Shown: positions 12,355 to 22,400 of the stretch, one piece after another
Layout of the letters: every line of letters begins with the position of its first letter
How positions within the stretch are numbered: position 1 is the first letter of the stretch
The notes under the pieces: generated by a model
Told to the model about the DNA's origin: nothing
The model's database searches: none
The model's input: the letters and a program-made list of their open reading frames with translations, nothing else
Made by a program: the position numbers and the translations under genes
Assembly: GCA_022559985.1 (NCBI GenBank)
Contig: JAFJTR010000053.1
Location: forward strand, 62,001 to 126,000
Source of the DNA: Parastagonospora avenae f. sp. tritici 18332-5
Taxonomy: Eukaryota; Ascomycota; Dothideomycetes; Pleosporales; Phaeosphaeriaceae
Reading direction: 5' to 3'
DNA length: 64,000 nt

Positions 12355-14052
12355 ATGACCTCATCACCTATCCAACGAGGTTTTTCTGCACCAATCAATG
12401 CCGCGGCCCCTTCACCTCTGACGCTACCTGCTGAGATACGAAATGCAATTTTCGAAGAATTCTGTCTCGCGCCTGATGTCTTCATCCTGGAAAAGTCTCG
12501 TCATCCTGCAGATACAGAATGGAACAAGACCCCCTCCATCAAAAATGGAATGCCTGACATCAATGTGCTTCCGCTTCTCCAATTATGCAGACAGATCTAC
12601 TACGAATTCAGCACCATAATCTACCAAAGCAACCATTTCGGAGTCTTAGAAATTGACATTGGAGATAGCTTCGGCCACGTGCAGGCTCTCGTGCATAGTG
12701 TCGGACTGTGATTACAACAGCTTGGTTCGCAGCTTTTGTTGTTACGCTGCATCTCAACCTTTACCGATCTTTATTGTCCTCTACGGAAAAACCAGAGGCT
12801 TTTTGAAGTCATGCCTCTGTTCGGAATTGTCAAAGCCTTCTGGATGCAAAAACAAGCCCTAGGCCTTAGAATTCTCATCAAGACACCCAACCCTCTCAGT
12901 AGAAGATATCGCCGCACTCTTGGGCCGCATGCCCATCATTTGGTATTCATCATACAGACCCTGGTCAATGATATTGATCTTGCTCTTTGCAAAGCCAAGA
13001 ACCGAATCCTAGACATCCACTTAGGAGACTCACTCCAAGGGAATAAAGTCTACTGGAAGGGTAGTACATGTCAAACTTGTATTGGGGCACAGGAATTTGT
13101 AACATTCTTGAAGGTGCATAATTCAGGGCTCTTACTCCATCACATGGACCATCGAGAGGATTTATACCTTTTTGGCAGGCCTTTACCAAGGAGGATTCGT
13201 CAACCGCACGAGTGTACGCCGACCTTAGACGAGTACATTTGGCGATCAATCATGATCTCCAAGGATCCAGTGGTGTTCGATTTTGAAAACAACAGCCATA
13301 CCGGTTCAGGTTTTGAAGCCCTACAGAAGATTGGCCACCTTAGAGAGAGAGACCCGAGGCCTATACGCGAGACCTGGTATCTTCGATATTGGGAAGGAAA
13401 TTACTTCCAAGTCCAGATGCTAGCAGATGAACTATACTCACAGTCTCGCCCTTTCGAACAACTCCGACTCTGGCTGTGCGTGGAGCGCTCGGAAGAGTAT
13501 CCGTGGGCTTGTCGGCGATGTGAATGGCGTGGTGGACTTTCCTTTATCCTACGCGCAAAGGTCAGTCATCACAGCGAACGGGTCAACATTCGGGTCGGCA
13601 TCATGGAAATCATTCGCACCACGTCTCACGTTCAATCTGTAAATGTCGACACACGTGTAGCGGTAGCATGCCGAGATCAAGGAGAAGACTGCGAGCAGCT
13701 CGGACCCAGCATCTCGTTGGACCTTTTTCGGCAAAGAGCATTTCAGGCGTTAACGCAGATCAGCTGGCAAGAGCGGAAGTGCGAACCACTTTTACAGCCA
13801 TGTCCAGATTTGTTGATCAACGGCCTCGGTGAAGTCGTTGAAGCAGCTTGGTCATCCGAGAATGCGACGCTAGACTATTCCGATCGTCCTCAGCCAGGCA
13901 CATACGATTTCGACAAACTTTACGTCTTGAGTTACGACGACGAGAGGTCTCCCTACCGTACGATTGAAGTTCCAACTGTATTGGGCGAGGATGAGATAGC
14001 CCCAAAACCGACGAAAAACAAAGAGTCATACAGCATTACGATGGCGCTTTAG
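12355..14052 (+). pseudogene. 2EXR/F-box-like hypothetical gene with an in-frame TGA
   Basis: One frame runs from ATG 12355 to TAG 14050-14052 with a single TGA at 12709-12711. The N-terminus has LPAEIRNAIFEEFC and then LLQLCRQIYYEFSTIIYQ, the pattern seen in fungal 2EXR/F-box-like proteins (a short LPxEIRxxIxExxL box followed by LLxxCRQIxxExxxxxY). The rest of about 565 codons is unrecognised, with a Cys-pair segment around TCQTC and another around CRRCEW. The TGA may be a true nonsense change. Alternatively it may lie in a 42-nt intron (donor GTGCAG after 12676, acceptor before CTTGGTTCG), but that donor is poor. Its position beside a clear HET pseudogene favours decay. Confidence 0.5.
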
Positions 14053-14352
14053 ATAATCATCTCAAGTAGATGAGAAGTATGGTACGATTGACTGGGCACC
14101 CGACTGACGGATACGCTAGAGCATGTAAGTCAAAACAGTTCATGCATCATCTTGGTATGGCTGCTGATAATTAAACCTAGACTTCGTGCATCGATGGAGA
14201 CCAGATGGGGATGGAGTATCAGCAATCTAGCTTGTCTTGAAAGCCGGAATTTTCTTTTCCCCATCCTTCTTCAGCTGGCATCATCCGCTCAAATTCTCTG
14301 TCCACTCAAGGGAGAATCTCACCGTTACATTCCCCGCCTCATCCACCTCATC

Positions 14353-14692
14353 TCAAGTACTCTCCCCCTTTGCGACACCCATCTTCTCGCAGCGCGCCTC
14401 TCCGCCATCCACTGATTTTTCCACACCTATCATCATAATCAGCAACGCCTCCAAATCAGCACCAAGCGCAACGCGACACTTACACTCGCTATCTTCATCG
14501 CACATCTGGATCGCTTTCACGACCTTGGCTGACCCATTTACATGTCTCGACTTGTCTGGGTCGGTCTGTTCTACCAGATAAGCACGTCCTTTGGCTGAGT
14601 ATGGTCTTGGGGCAGACTCGGCAAAGTGTGGCGGGTTCTTTGGCGGCGGTTATGAGGAATAGCGCGTTGGCGGTGGTGAGTGCGATGCGCAT
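14353..14692 (-). pseudogene. Cysteine-rich secreted protein array, copy A (frameshifted)
   Basis: Exon 1 starts at ATG 14692 with a hydrophobic leader (MRIALTTANALFLITAAKE). The first four cysteines follow in the same order as copy B: LCRVC, QRTC and ETCKW. Near 14505-14520 the frame must change to reach the last two exon-1 cysteines (QMCDEDSEC), so the gene is broken around the fifth Cys-Trp pair. A consensus donor GTAAGT begins at 14483, exactly where the sister copies have theirs, and an acceptor lies at 14428-14427. Exon 2 would supply one more Cys before a TGA at 14353-14355. I infer a decayed paralogue of copy B. Confidence 0.6.
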
Positions 14693-15004
14693 TTTTGATA
14701 GATGAGTTTGGATTGGTTTGTGAATTGGTTTTGATGAGTGTGGTAGGGGAAGAGGGAGGGTAGAAGTATGTAGAAAGACGTATGTGCAGACAAAAAGTTG
14801 AGAGCACAAAATAACACAAGCACCGCGTTGTAGCAACAAACACGTGTTCGCTCTGTGTGAGGTTAAACCAGACAACATACTATCACGCAAAGAAGCAATG
14901 GTAATTGAGACAGGAGTACTTTCAAGCCGCAGAGCACGAAGATACGAAGAACAGTTTTCACTTCAATCCCACACCCCTTTCCCCCTTCCCCCCTGCGCCT
15001 CCCC

Positions 15005-15303
15005 CTACTTGCAAGCCGGCTCCCCAACCCTTAATCCCTCCTCACCTAAAATTACAAGTCAGCCCCATTACAACATCCTCCAGCACAATCACACGTACAT
15101 AAGTTCTGGCACTGATCGGTGATATCCCAACAACGAAGTTTACCAACGCCGTGGCATTCTTGAAGATACGTAGGCGCTTTGCCCCAGTCGCCGGCCCAGG
15201 CGCATCGCTTGAGGCCGGGAGTGTCGCAGGGGGCGCACCAATTGAGGTCGTTGGTGAAGGCGGATGGGAGGAGGGAGGCGAGGAGAGTGGTGGGAAAGAG
15301 CAT
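15005..15303 (-). CDS. Intact small secreted cysteine-rich protein (array copy B)
   Basis: Two exons, 15303-15099 and 15045-15005, joined by a 53-bp intron (donor GTACGT, branch CTGAC, acceptor TTTTAG), give 81 residues. The first 18 or so residues look like a signal peptide (MLFPTTLLASLLPSAFTN). The mature part has eight cysteines with spacing C-x2-C-x7-C-x15-C-x7-C-x6-C-x3-C-x10-C, with Trp directly after the fifth Cys. An even number of Cys in a small secreted protein suggests four disulfides. I do not recognise the family; size and cysteine content resemble effectors or other apoplastic proteins. It is the only intact member of the local array. Without splicing the frame reads to a TAA at 15052, giving an 83-aa form, but the shared donor in all copies favours the spliced form. 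Confidence 0.72.
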
Positions 15304-15787
15304 TGTGACGTGGGGAGTGTGTTGGGAGGAGTTGCGGAATTGGACATTGAGTTCGTTGGAGGAGGGGGGAAGGGACATAGTAGCAGGAATACAGATAGTC
15401 ACATGTGTGACTGTTATGGGGACTGGGATGTTTGCTGTCTTGTATGTCTCTGAGCATATGGATTACGTGGTGTGGTGTGATATCGCCACGTTGGCTAAGA
15501 GACACCAAAGTTACGAGCCTTACGTCAGTCTGGCCTGACTCTTCTAACACAATTGTAGTGCAGTACTTGGGCATGTGATGAGATGACGAAGTATCTAAGC
15601 ATCAAAGGTATATCAGATGGTCTTCCACTCGAGGCCTGGGACCTCACCTCACTAGCAATTCACGATCATTTGAAAATATCTACGTCTCTATCGACTGCGG
15701 GTAGATTATTGGATCTCTTACTATGCGTGAATACTCATGCAACACTATGTTCGTACATTTGTACTCCATTTTCCATCTCAAATCCCC

Positions 15788-16069
15788 TCACACACATCCC
15801 GGCCCACCATCATCCTGAATACCTACACAACCACAAATCAGCCCTCAACCACCCCAAACTCGACGAGAATACGTACATGCTGATTCACATTTCTCGATCT
15901 CACTCCAACACCGTTGTGGACCGGTCATTGTTCCGCTATAGTAGACACCGCATTCTAGAATGTATCAAGGCGTGTTCCCGGCAGAGCACTGCCTGAGACC
16001 GATGGTAGAGCAGTAACGGCACTTGATATCTTTGGCGCGGGCTGAGGGGAGGACGGTGGTGAGGATCAT
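15788..16069 (-). pseudogene. Cysteine-rich secreted protein array, copy C (nonsense)
   Basis: The frame starts at ATG 16069 with a short hydrophobic leader (MILTTVLPSARA), then IKCRYCSTIGLRQC as in copy B. A TGA at 15965-15967 interrupts it between the third and fourth cysteines. Past the stop the same frame continues with YILEC, PQRCWSEIEKC and ESAC, the same framework as copy B, up to a GTACGT donor at 15876. The acceptor (GTGTAG) precedes 15822, and exon 2 ends GGPGCV with a TGA at 15788-15790. If the stop is read through, all eight cysteines are present. One nonsense change is therefore the only visible lesion. Confidence 0.65.
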
Positions 16070-16327
16070 TGTGGTGAGTGTGTTGGAACGAGTTGAGTGA
16101 CTTGTGAAATGTGTTTAGAAGGGAAGATGGGAAGGGCGCAGTGTAGTAAGCCAGTAGTGCAGGCTTGGAGACATGGCGTGTTAGGAGCACATGTACAACA
16201 GTGACCGGGACGGGTATAGTAGTTTTGTTTGCTATCCCGGGTTCTACAGGATGTGTTTTTACTACAATACTGCTACGTTATCTGAGAGTACAAAGGCATG
16301 GCGGTTTGATCTGATGCTCGGTCGTAC

Positions 16328-16671
16328 CTATGTACCCTCTTCCTCCGCGCTCCTTACTTTCTCGCACGTCGGACCTCCAGCAAGCAATCTCTCCACACCT
16401 ACACGATAACAATCAGTACCGAGCTACGTCGTACGTCGCTGCTATACATGTATACTCACACAAACTGTTCGTTTTGCACTGCTCGGCGACGATCCAGCAG
16501 AAATGGCGATCGATTTCGACACACGCCCAGATGAAAGCGCCGGGTACGTGCGAGGCGTGGGGGTTGACGCATGATCTGAGGTTCAGATCGCGGGGGGGGG
16601 GCGCAGGAGTCGCAGTACGGGCTGTGGTCGTTGGCTGCAGTTAAGAGGAAGAGGGTGGCGGTAATGAATAT
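16328..16671 (-). pseudogene. Cysteine-rich secreted protein array, copy D (start lost, C-run shift)
   Basis: The leader FITATLFLLTAAND aligns with the leaders of copies A and B, but the expected ATG at 16671-16669 reads ATA. A run of ten G on the plus strand near 16592-16601 puts the following codons out of frame. With one base fewer the frame reads DLNLRSC, then IWAC, RHFCWIVAEQC and NSLC, matching copy B including the x15, x7 and x6 spacings. The donor GTGAGT begins at 16459 and the acceptor GTGTAG precedes 16398. Exon 2 contains GGPTCEK, again in a shifted frame, before a TAG at 16328-16330. A TGCTAAC branch-like site and a TTTCACAG acceptor upstream leave room for an extra 5' exon. Confidence 0.6.
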
Positions 16672-16751
16672 GAGCAAGGAGAAGGCCTTAAGTCTGTGAA
16701 ACAAAGAAATTTAGCTAATAGGATGTTAGCAATTGTTGGCTGGGTTGGTTA

Positions 16752-16961
16752 GTGGGTGCAGTGCAAGCCGGTTCTTTCACCAACCCTGATATTACCATAG
16801 GTACCTACTACGGGGCTCCCCAAGGCCACACTCATATCACTGTCCAAGACACAGCGGTAATATATGTGGCGCACGTCGAGCGGCTGATTAAGATGCGCGA
16901 CTGGGAGCACGCCGAGGTCGGAATCGCATTGTTGGTGGGAGGTGAAAGGCGAGGAAGGCAT
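16752..16961 (-). pseudogene. Possible fifth remnant of the cysteine-rich array
   Basis: On the minus strand from ATG 16961 the frame reads MPSSPFTSHQQCDSD and later HIYYRCVL. This recalls the QC/YC-DS start and the YxxC fourth-cysteine motif of the sister copies. The rest of the cysteine framework is missing and the similarity is weak. It is listed because position and strand fit the array. Confidence 0.25.
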
Positions 16962-17181
16962 GGAGGGTGCGAAAATCTGGTTTGCTGAACACTGATCAGA
17001 TGGGTCATAAAACTGGAAAACGCCGAATTGGAGCAGAGAGGAGACATGGCTCAAAATAATTTTAAACTTGGTTTAAGAATGTGCTGCGATTATGAGACTA
17101 CGTTTTAGCAGTGGGATTTCGTGCTTGTTAAGATTATACTGCGTAGATTCATTGACCTGGTAGTGCCCTTTTTGTTCTGAA

Positions 17182-18778
17182 TCAACGCCGCCTCTTGGTC
17201 CCATTTGTGGCTGTCGTCCCGTTGGTTCTTCGTGCTTCGTCACCACTAGCGACGACTTCTTCATCATTCATCCATTCCTTGTTCGCACCAGGACTTCTCC
17301 GCCTAAACTGGCCAGCACCGACAGCCACGACCTCGTCCTCGCTATCGCTGGCCTCGATATCCAATAACACGGGCATACGAAATTCCGGCTCGCCAGATGG
17401 CCCAAACTCGAGTGTGGACGTTTTGATGGGCTCGGTGGTGAGGACATCGACTTCCTCGTCTTCCTGGTTGAGTCTGCGCTTGTGGATTTCTTCGAGCGGC
17501 TGGATGTCGAATTCGTCTTCAAGCTCAATGTACTCGACGTTCTCCTCTACCTCCATAAAATCGGGTGCGAGGGCGGACCATCGCTGCGGCTGGAGAATGG
17601 ACCACAGCCAGACACGGCCAGAATCGACGCCAACAGCTGCAACAAACGGGCGGAAGGGATGCCATTCCACAACCGACAGCTCCTCTTTTGTGCCTTCCAA
17701 GATCTTCACTAAACTGCCTTGCCCTCGTTCCCAGACGTAGATGTGGTGGTTCATCCAGGTAGATGCTGTGACGTACTCGCCGGTCGGGCTAAAGGAGACA
17801 TGGTTCCACGAGAGTCGTTGGACAAGATCCTGGAACTTGTGCTCGACTTCCAACTGCAGTGTGTCGAAGTCGAATTTTGGGTCGCTGAGGTCCGGTATGT
17901 GGAGCGTTCGGACGATCCTGTCGCTGGAGTTGATGACGACGTCTCTCCCGGAGGGCGTCAGTCGGATGTATACGATGATGTTGTTGGTGACCCTGAATGA
18001 GTAGCGGACCTCGCGGGTCTTCGTTTCTATAATGTTGAGCCAGCCCTTGTTTGTGCCTGCTATGATGTGCTCGCCCGAAGGCGTAAAGAGCGTCATGGTG
18101 GTCGTCTGCTTGGCATCTTGCGCTGTCTGCTTCTCAGTCGCATTGTCGCGCTCGAGCTGGGATCTTCGCGGTGCGGAGGATATCGAGTGTTTGACGGGGA
18201 TCTGGTTGGAGACATCGACGATGACAGGCTGGTCTTCGAATAGGGCAGCCACGAAGCACATGCTAGATTGCTGTCAGGTGACATGCACATGAGTAATCAT
18301 GGTACTCACTGGTTCTTCGGGTGCAGCTCTGCAATGAAGATTGCGGCCTCAAAGCGGACGGTGCGCACTCTGGAGCCGTCGTTCAGGTCCCACAGCACCA
18401 CCTTCCAGTCCTGCCCGGCGCTGAGCAGATAGCGGTCGTTCATGGACCAGCTCAGCGACTGCACCTGGCGCGTGTGCCCGCGGAGCTTGCGCGCAACGCC
18501 GTTCGTCTCGATATCGAAGATGACGACAATGCCATCATGCTGTGGTGCGGTCAGTTGCGGTCGCAGGCTGGGGTGAAAGTGCGCCTACACGTCCGGAGGC
18601 GAGCAGGTCGCCACGGTGGCTGAAGCGGATCGATGTCGAGTGGCCGCTGCCTGCGTGCTGTGAGTCAATGTCAAAGGGCGCTGTGGTAGCTGCACGGGGA
18701 ACACTCACGTAGGCGGCCGGTGATAACCTCAGGACAATCCTGCGCAAGGATGAAGGGATCAACGAGCGACAGATTCAT
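17182..18778 (-). CDS. swd1: Swd1/RbBP5, WD40 subunit of COMPASS (Set1 complex)
   Basis: Four exons: 18778-18709, 18650-18589, 18539-18310 and 18262-17182. The start MNLSLVDPFILAQDCPEVI and the following WD repeats (HSTSIRFSHRGDLLASG, QVQSLSWSMNDRYLLSAGQD) fit Swd1. So does the later block WHPFRPFVAAVGVDSG, followed by WSALAPDFMEVEENVEYIE, a signature of the RbBP5/Swd1 family. The protein scaffolds Set1 for histone H3 Lys4 methylation in the nucleus (family knowledge). The C-terminal tail is acidic, then basic, ending in a KRRR cluster, and is probably disordered. The gene is head-to-head with RPB1. All introns have GT-AG ends. The exon 3/4 junction splits a codon before MCFVAALFED. Confidence 0.9.
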
Positions 18779-19425
18779 GGTGATGCGCCGTGGACTGCGG
18801 GGGGTGTGGGCAGTCAGGCTCAAGCGGCAGCATCTTCAGAGACGCGACGGCTGTCCATGCGCGCAGGCGAAATCAGAGAGAAAGTATCATCAAACTGCCC
18901 GTTGCGTCCATCGCGTGTGGGACGTGAGTAAAGCTGTTTCGGCACTAGCGCGATGGGGTGGTGCCAAGCAATGCGGCCGTCTTTGTCGCCTTTGTGAAGT
19001 GAAACCACACCCTTCTCTGTCACGCCTTCCACCTCCACCTCCCCACCCCATCACCATCGACCGCCCGCATATCAGCGAGCGCGTCTTCCACCTCTACGGC
19101 CCCGTCTGCGCTCCCCAGAGTGCTCTAATACTGCGCGCTCGCCTTCCGCTGCCCGGCGCGACGACTCGAGGCCCCCGTGCAGCCCTTTCCCCCCAGGTGC
19201 TATTCTTCGCCAGCATCTCTTCCCGCGCGCGCCGCGCATCGAATCCATTACCACGCGCGACCCGCCGCCGATATAGCTACCACGGCACTCTTTTACGCGA
19301 CTCTAATTCCTGGAGAGAGGAGCCCGAGGGGCGACTGCGGCTGCTCCGACTGTGACGGCATCAGCCTACAGTAGCCACCGCTCAATCGACAGCCTCACCC
19401 ACGAAACCGCACCACCACCGCCAAC
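18779..19425. promoter_or_regulatory. Shared divergent promoter region of swd1 and RPB1
   Basis: A stretch of 647 bp lies between the two start codons. The RPB1-proximal half is strongly pyrimidine-rich on the plus strand (roughly 19010-19060 and 19180-19210), which is usual upstream of highly expressed fungal genes. There is no separate gene here. Confidence 0.5.
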
Positions 19426-22400
19426 ATGCCGCCCGGTGCGCCCGTTCAGTCGAAATGTCCGCTCCGGACCATCAAGGAGATCCAGTTCGGCCTGCTCTCA
19501 CCCGAAGAGATCAAGGCCATGAGCGTGTGCCAGATCATGTACCCAGAGACCATGGACGAGTCCAACACGAAGCCGCGTGAGCACGGCCTCAACGACCCCA
19601 GGCTCGGTACCATTGACCGCATGTACTCGTGCGCGACGTGCAAGGAAGACATTCAGGTCTGCCCTGGACACTTTGGTCACATTGAGCTCGCCACGCCCGT
19701 TTTCCACGTCGGTGAGTGCTCTGAAACCCACCAATCATAGTTTTGCGGTTCTGACAGCGCTAGGTTTCGTCGTGAAAATCAAGAAGATTCTTGAGACGGT
19801 CTGCCACAACTGTGGTCTGATTACTGCTGACTACGTAAGTCTTCCTTGCGAAGACGAAGTCATCAGAGCGCCGAACACCATGTGCTGACTGCAACATCTA
19901 GAACCACCCCGATTGGGCGAATGCAATCAGGACCAAGGACGCGAAGAAACGTTTCGACAAGATCTGGCGCATGTCGCGGACAAAGAAGAACTGTGAGCAG
20001 GACACCGGCGAGGAGGACCCAAAGAAGGCACCCAAGATCCCTCACGGCGGTTGCGGCAATACCAATCCCGACACAATCCGCAAAGAAGGTGTTAAGCTCA
20101 CCGCGACGTACAAGCCCAAGAAGGGCGAAGACTCTGACGGTCAGGGCGACCGAAAAGAAGTCCTCACCCCGCAGCACGCTCTCAACGTCTTCAAGCTCCT
20201 GTCAGATAACACGCTGGCTCTGCTTGGTCTCAACGCCGACTATGCCCGCCCCGAGTGGATGATCATGACCGTCCTTCCCGTGCCCCCGCCTCCAGTCCGA
20301 CCTAGTATCTCCGTCGACGGTACAGGCCAGGGTATGCGCGGAGAAGACGATCTGACCTACAAGCTCGGTGACATCATTCGCGCCAATCAACGTGTACAGG
20401 AATGTATTTCGGAGGGTGCGCCACAGCACATTCTCAACGAGTTTGAGGCTCTGGTCCAGTACCATGTCGCCACCTACATGGACAATGACGCCAACGGCAT
20501 TCCGCCGTCAAATCAGAAATCCGGTCGTCCACTGAAGACGATTCGTGGCCGATTAAAGGGCAAGGAGGGTCGTCTACGAGGTAACCTGATGGGTAAGCGT
20601 GTCGACTTCTCTGCACGTACCGTCATTACCGGTGACCCCAACTTGTCCCTAGACCAAGTCGGTGTACCCCGCTCCATCGCACGTACGCTCACCTACCCGG
20701 AAGTCGTGACCAAGTTCAACATCAGCAAACTGACAGCACTTGTTCGCAACGGCCCCAACCAGCATCCTGGAGCCAACTATGTCATCAAGTCAGACGGTGT
20801 GCGTCTCGATCTCAAGCACAACAAGAACCTCGATGATCTGCGGCTGCAGTATGGATGGAAGGTCGAGCGACACATCGACGATGACGATGTCATCATCTTC
20901 AACCGTCAGCCCTCTCTGCACAAGGAGTCGATGATGGGTCATCGTGTCAAGGTCATGCCTTACTCCACTTTCCGTATGAATTTGTCTGTCACATCTCCAT
21001 ACAACGCCGATTTCGACGGCGACGAGATGAATTTGCACGTACCTCAGAGCGACGAGACTCGTGCCGAGATCCAGAATCTTTGCATGGTCCCTAAGCAGAT
21101 TGTGTCTCCCCAGAAGAACCAGCCTCTGATGGGTATCGTTCAGGACACTCTGCTCGGTGTCTACAAGATGAGTCGTCGAGACAACTTCTTGCCAATTGAA
21201 CAAGTCATGTGCATCATGATGTGGGTACCCGACTGGGATGGTGTTGTTCCCGAGCCTGCCATCCTCAAGCCCCGCCCACTCTGGACAGGCAAGCAGATCA
21301 TCAGCATGGCCTTCCCGAAAGAAGTCAACATCTGGAGGAGCGATGGCGACTCAACGCCTTCACCTTGGAATGACTTTCTTGATAAGAGCTTATTGATCAA
21401 GGGTGGCGAACTTCTATTAGGTTCCGTCACGAAGAAGATTGTTGGTGCCACGGCTGGTGGTGTTATTCACATTATTTTCAACGAGCTGAGCTCTGGAGAA
21501 GCTGTCAAGTTCTTCAATTCCTGCCAGCGCATCGTGAACTGGTGGCTGTTGCATCATGGTTTCAGTCTGGGTATTGGTGATACAGTACCAGATCCTGCAA
21601 CCGCCGAAAAGATTGCTTCAGAGGTTGCCAAAGCGAAAGCCAAGGTCGAAGAGATCGTCTTGGAGGCCACCAGGGATGAGCTTGAACCTTTGCCTGGTAT
21701 GACCATCCGTGGCACTTTCGAGTCAAAAGTCCAAAAGTACCTAAATGAGGGACGTGAGGGTGGTGGTACCGCGGCTCAAAATAGTTTGAAGGACTTCAAC
21801 AATGTCGTCCAGACAGTTATTTCTGGATCCAAGGGTTCCACGGTCAACATTTCCCAAATGGTGTCTCTTGTCGGACAACAAGCTGTGGAGGGTCAGCGTA
21901 TTCCTTTCGGATTCAAGTACCGTACTCTGCCACATTTCACCAAGGACGACTACTCTCCGGAGTCTCGCGGCTTTGTTGAGAACTCTTACTTGCGTGGTTT
22001 GACGCCTGCGGAGTTCTTCTTTCACGCCATGGCTGGTCGTGAAGGTCTCATCGATACCGCTGTCAAGACTGCTGAAACTGGTTACATTCAGCGTCGTCTC
22101 GTAAAGGCTCTCGAAGACGTCATGGTAAAATATGACGGCACTGTCCGAAACTCGCTAGGTGATATTATCGAATTCATCTACGGTGAAGATGGTCTCGATG
22201 GTGGTCACATCGAGAACCAGAAGATCGACATGATCACTTTGTCGGAAGCCAAATTCGAGAAGGTTTTCAAAGTCGATGTTCTGGGCACGGATGCACCCCA
22301 GATTCCAACAAGCAAGCTCGTCGGCGCTAATGAATTCCAAGGCGACGTTGATATCCAACGTCACCTCGATGAAGAGTTCGATCAGATCAAGATCGACCGC

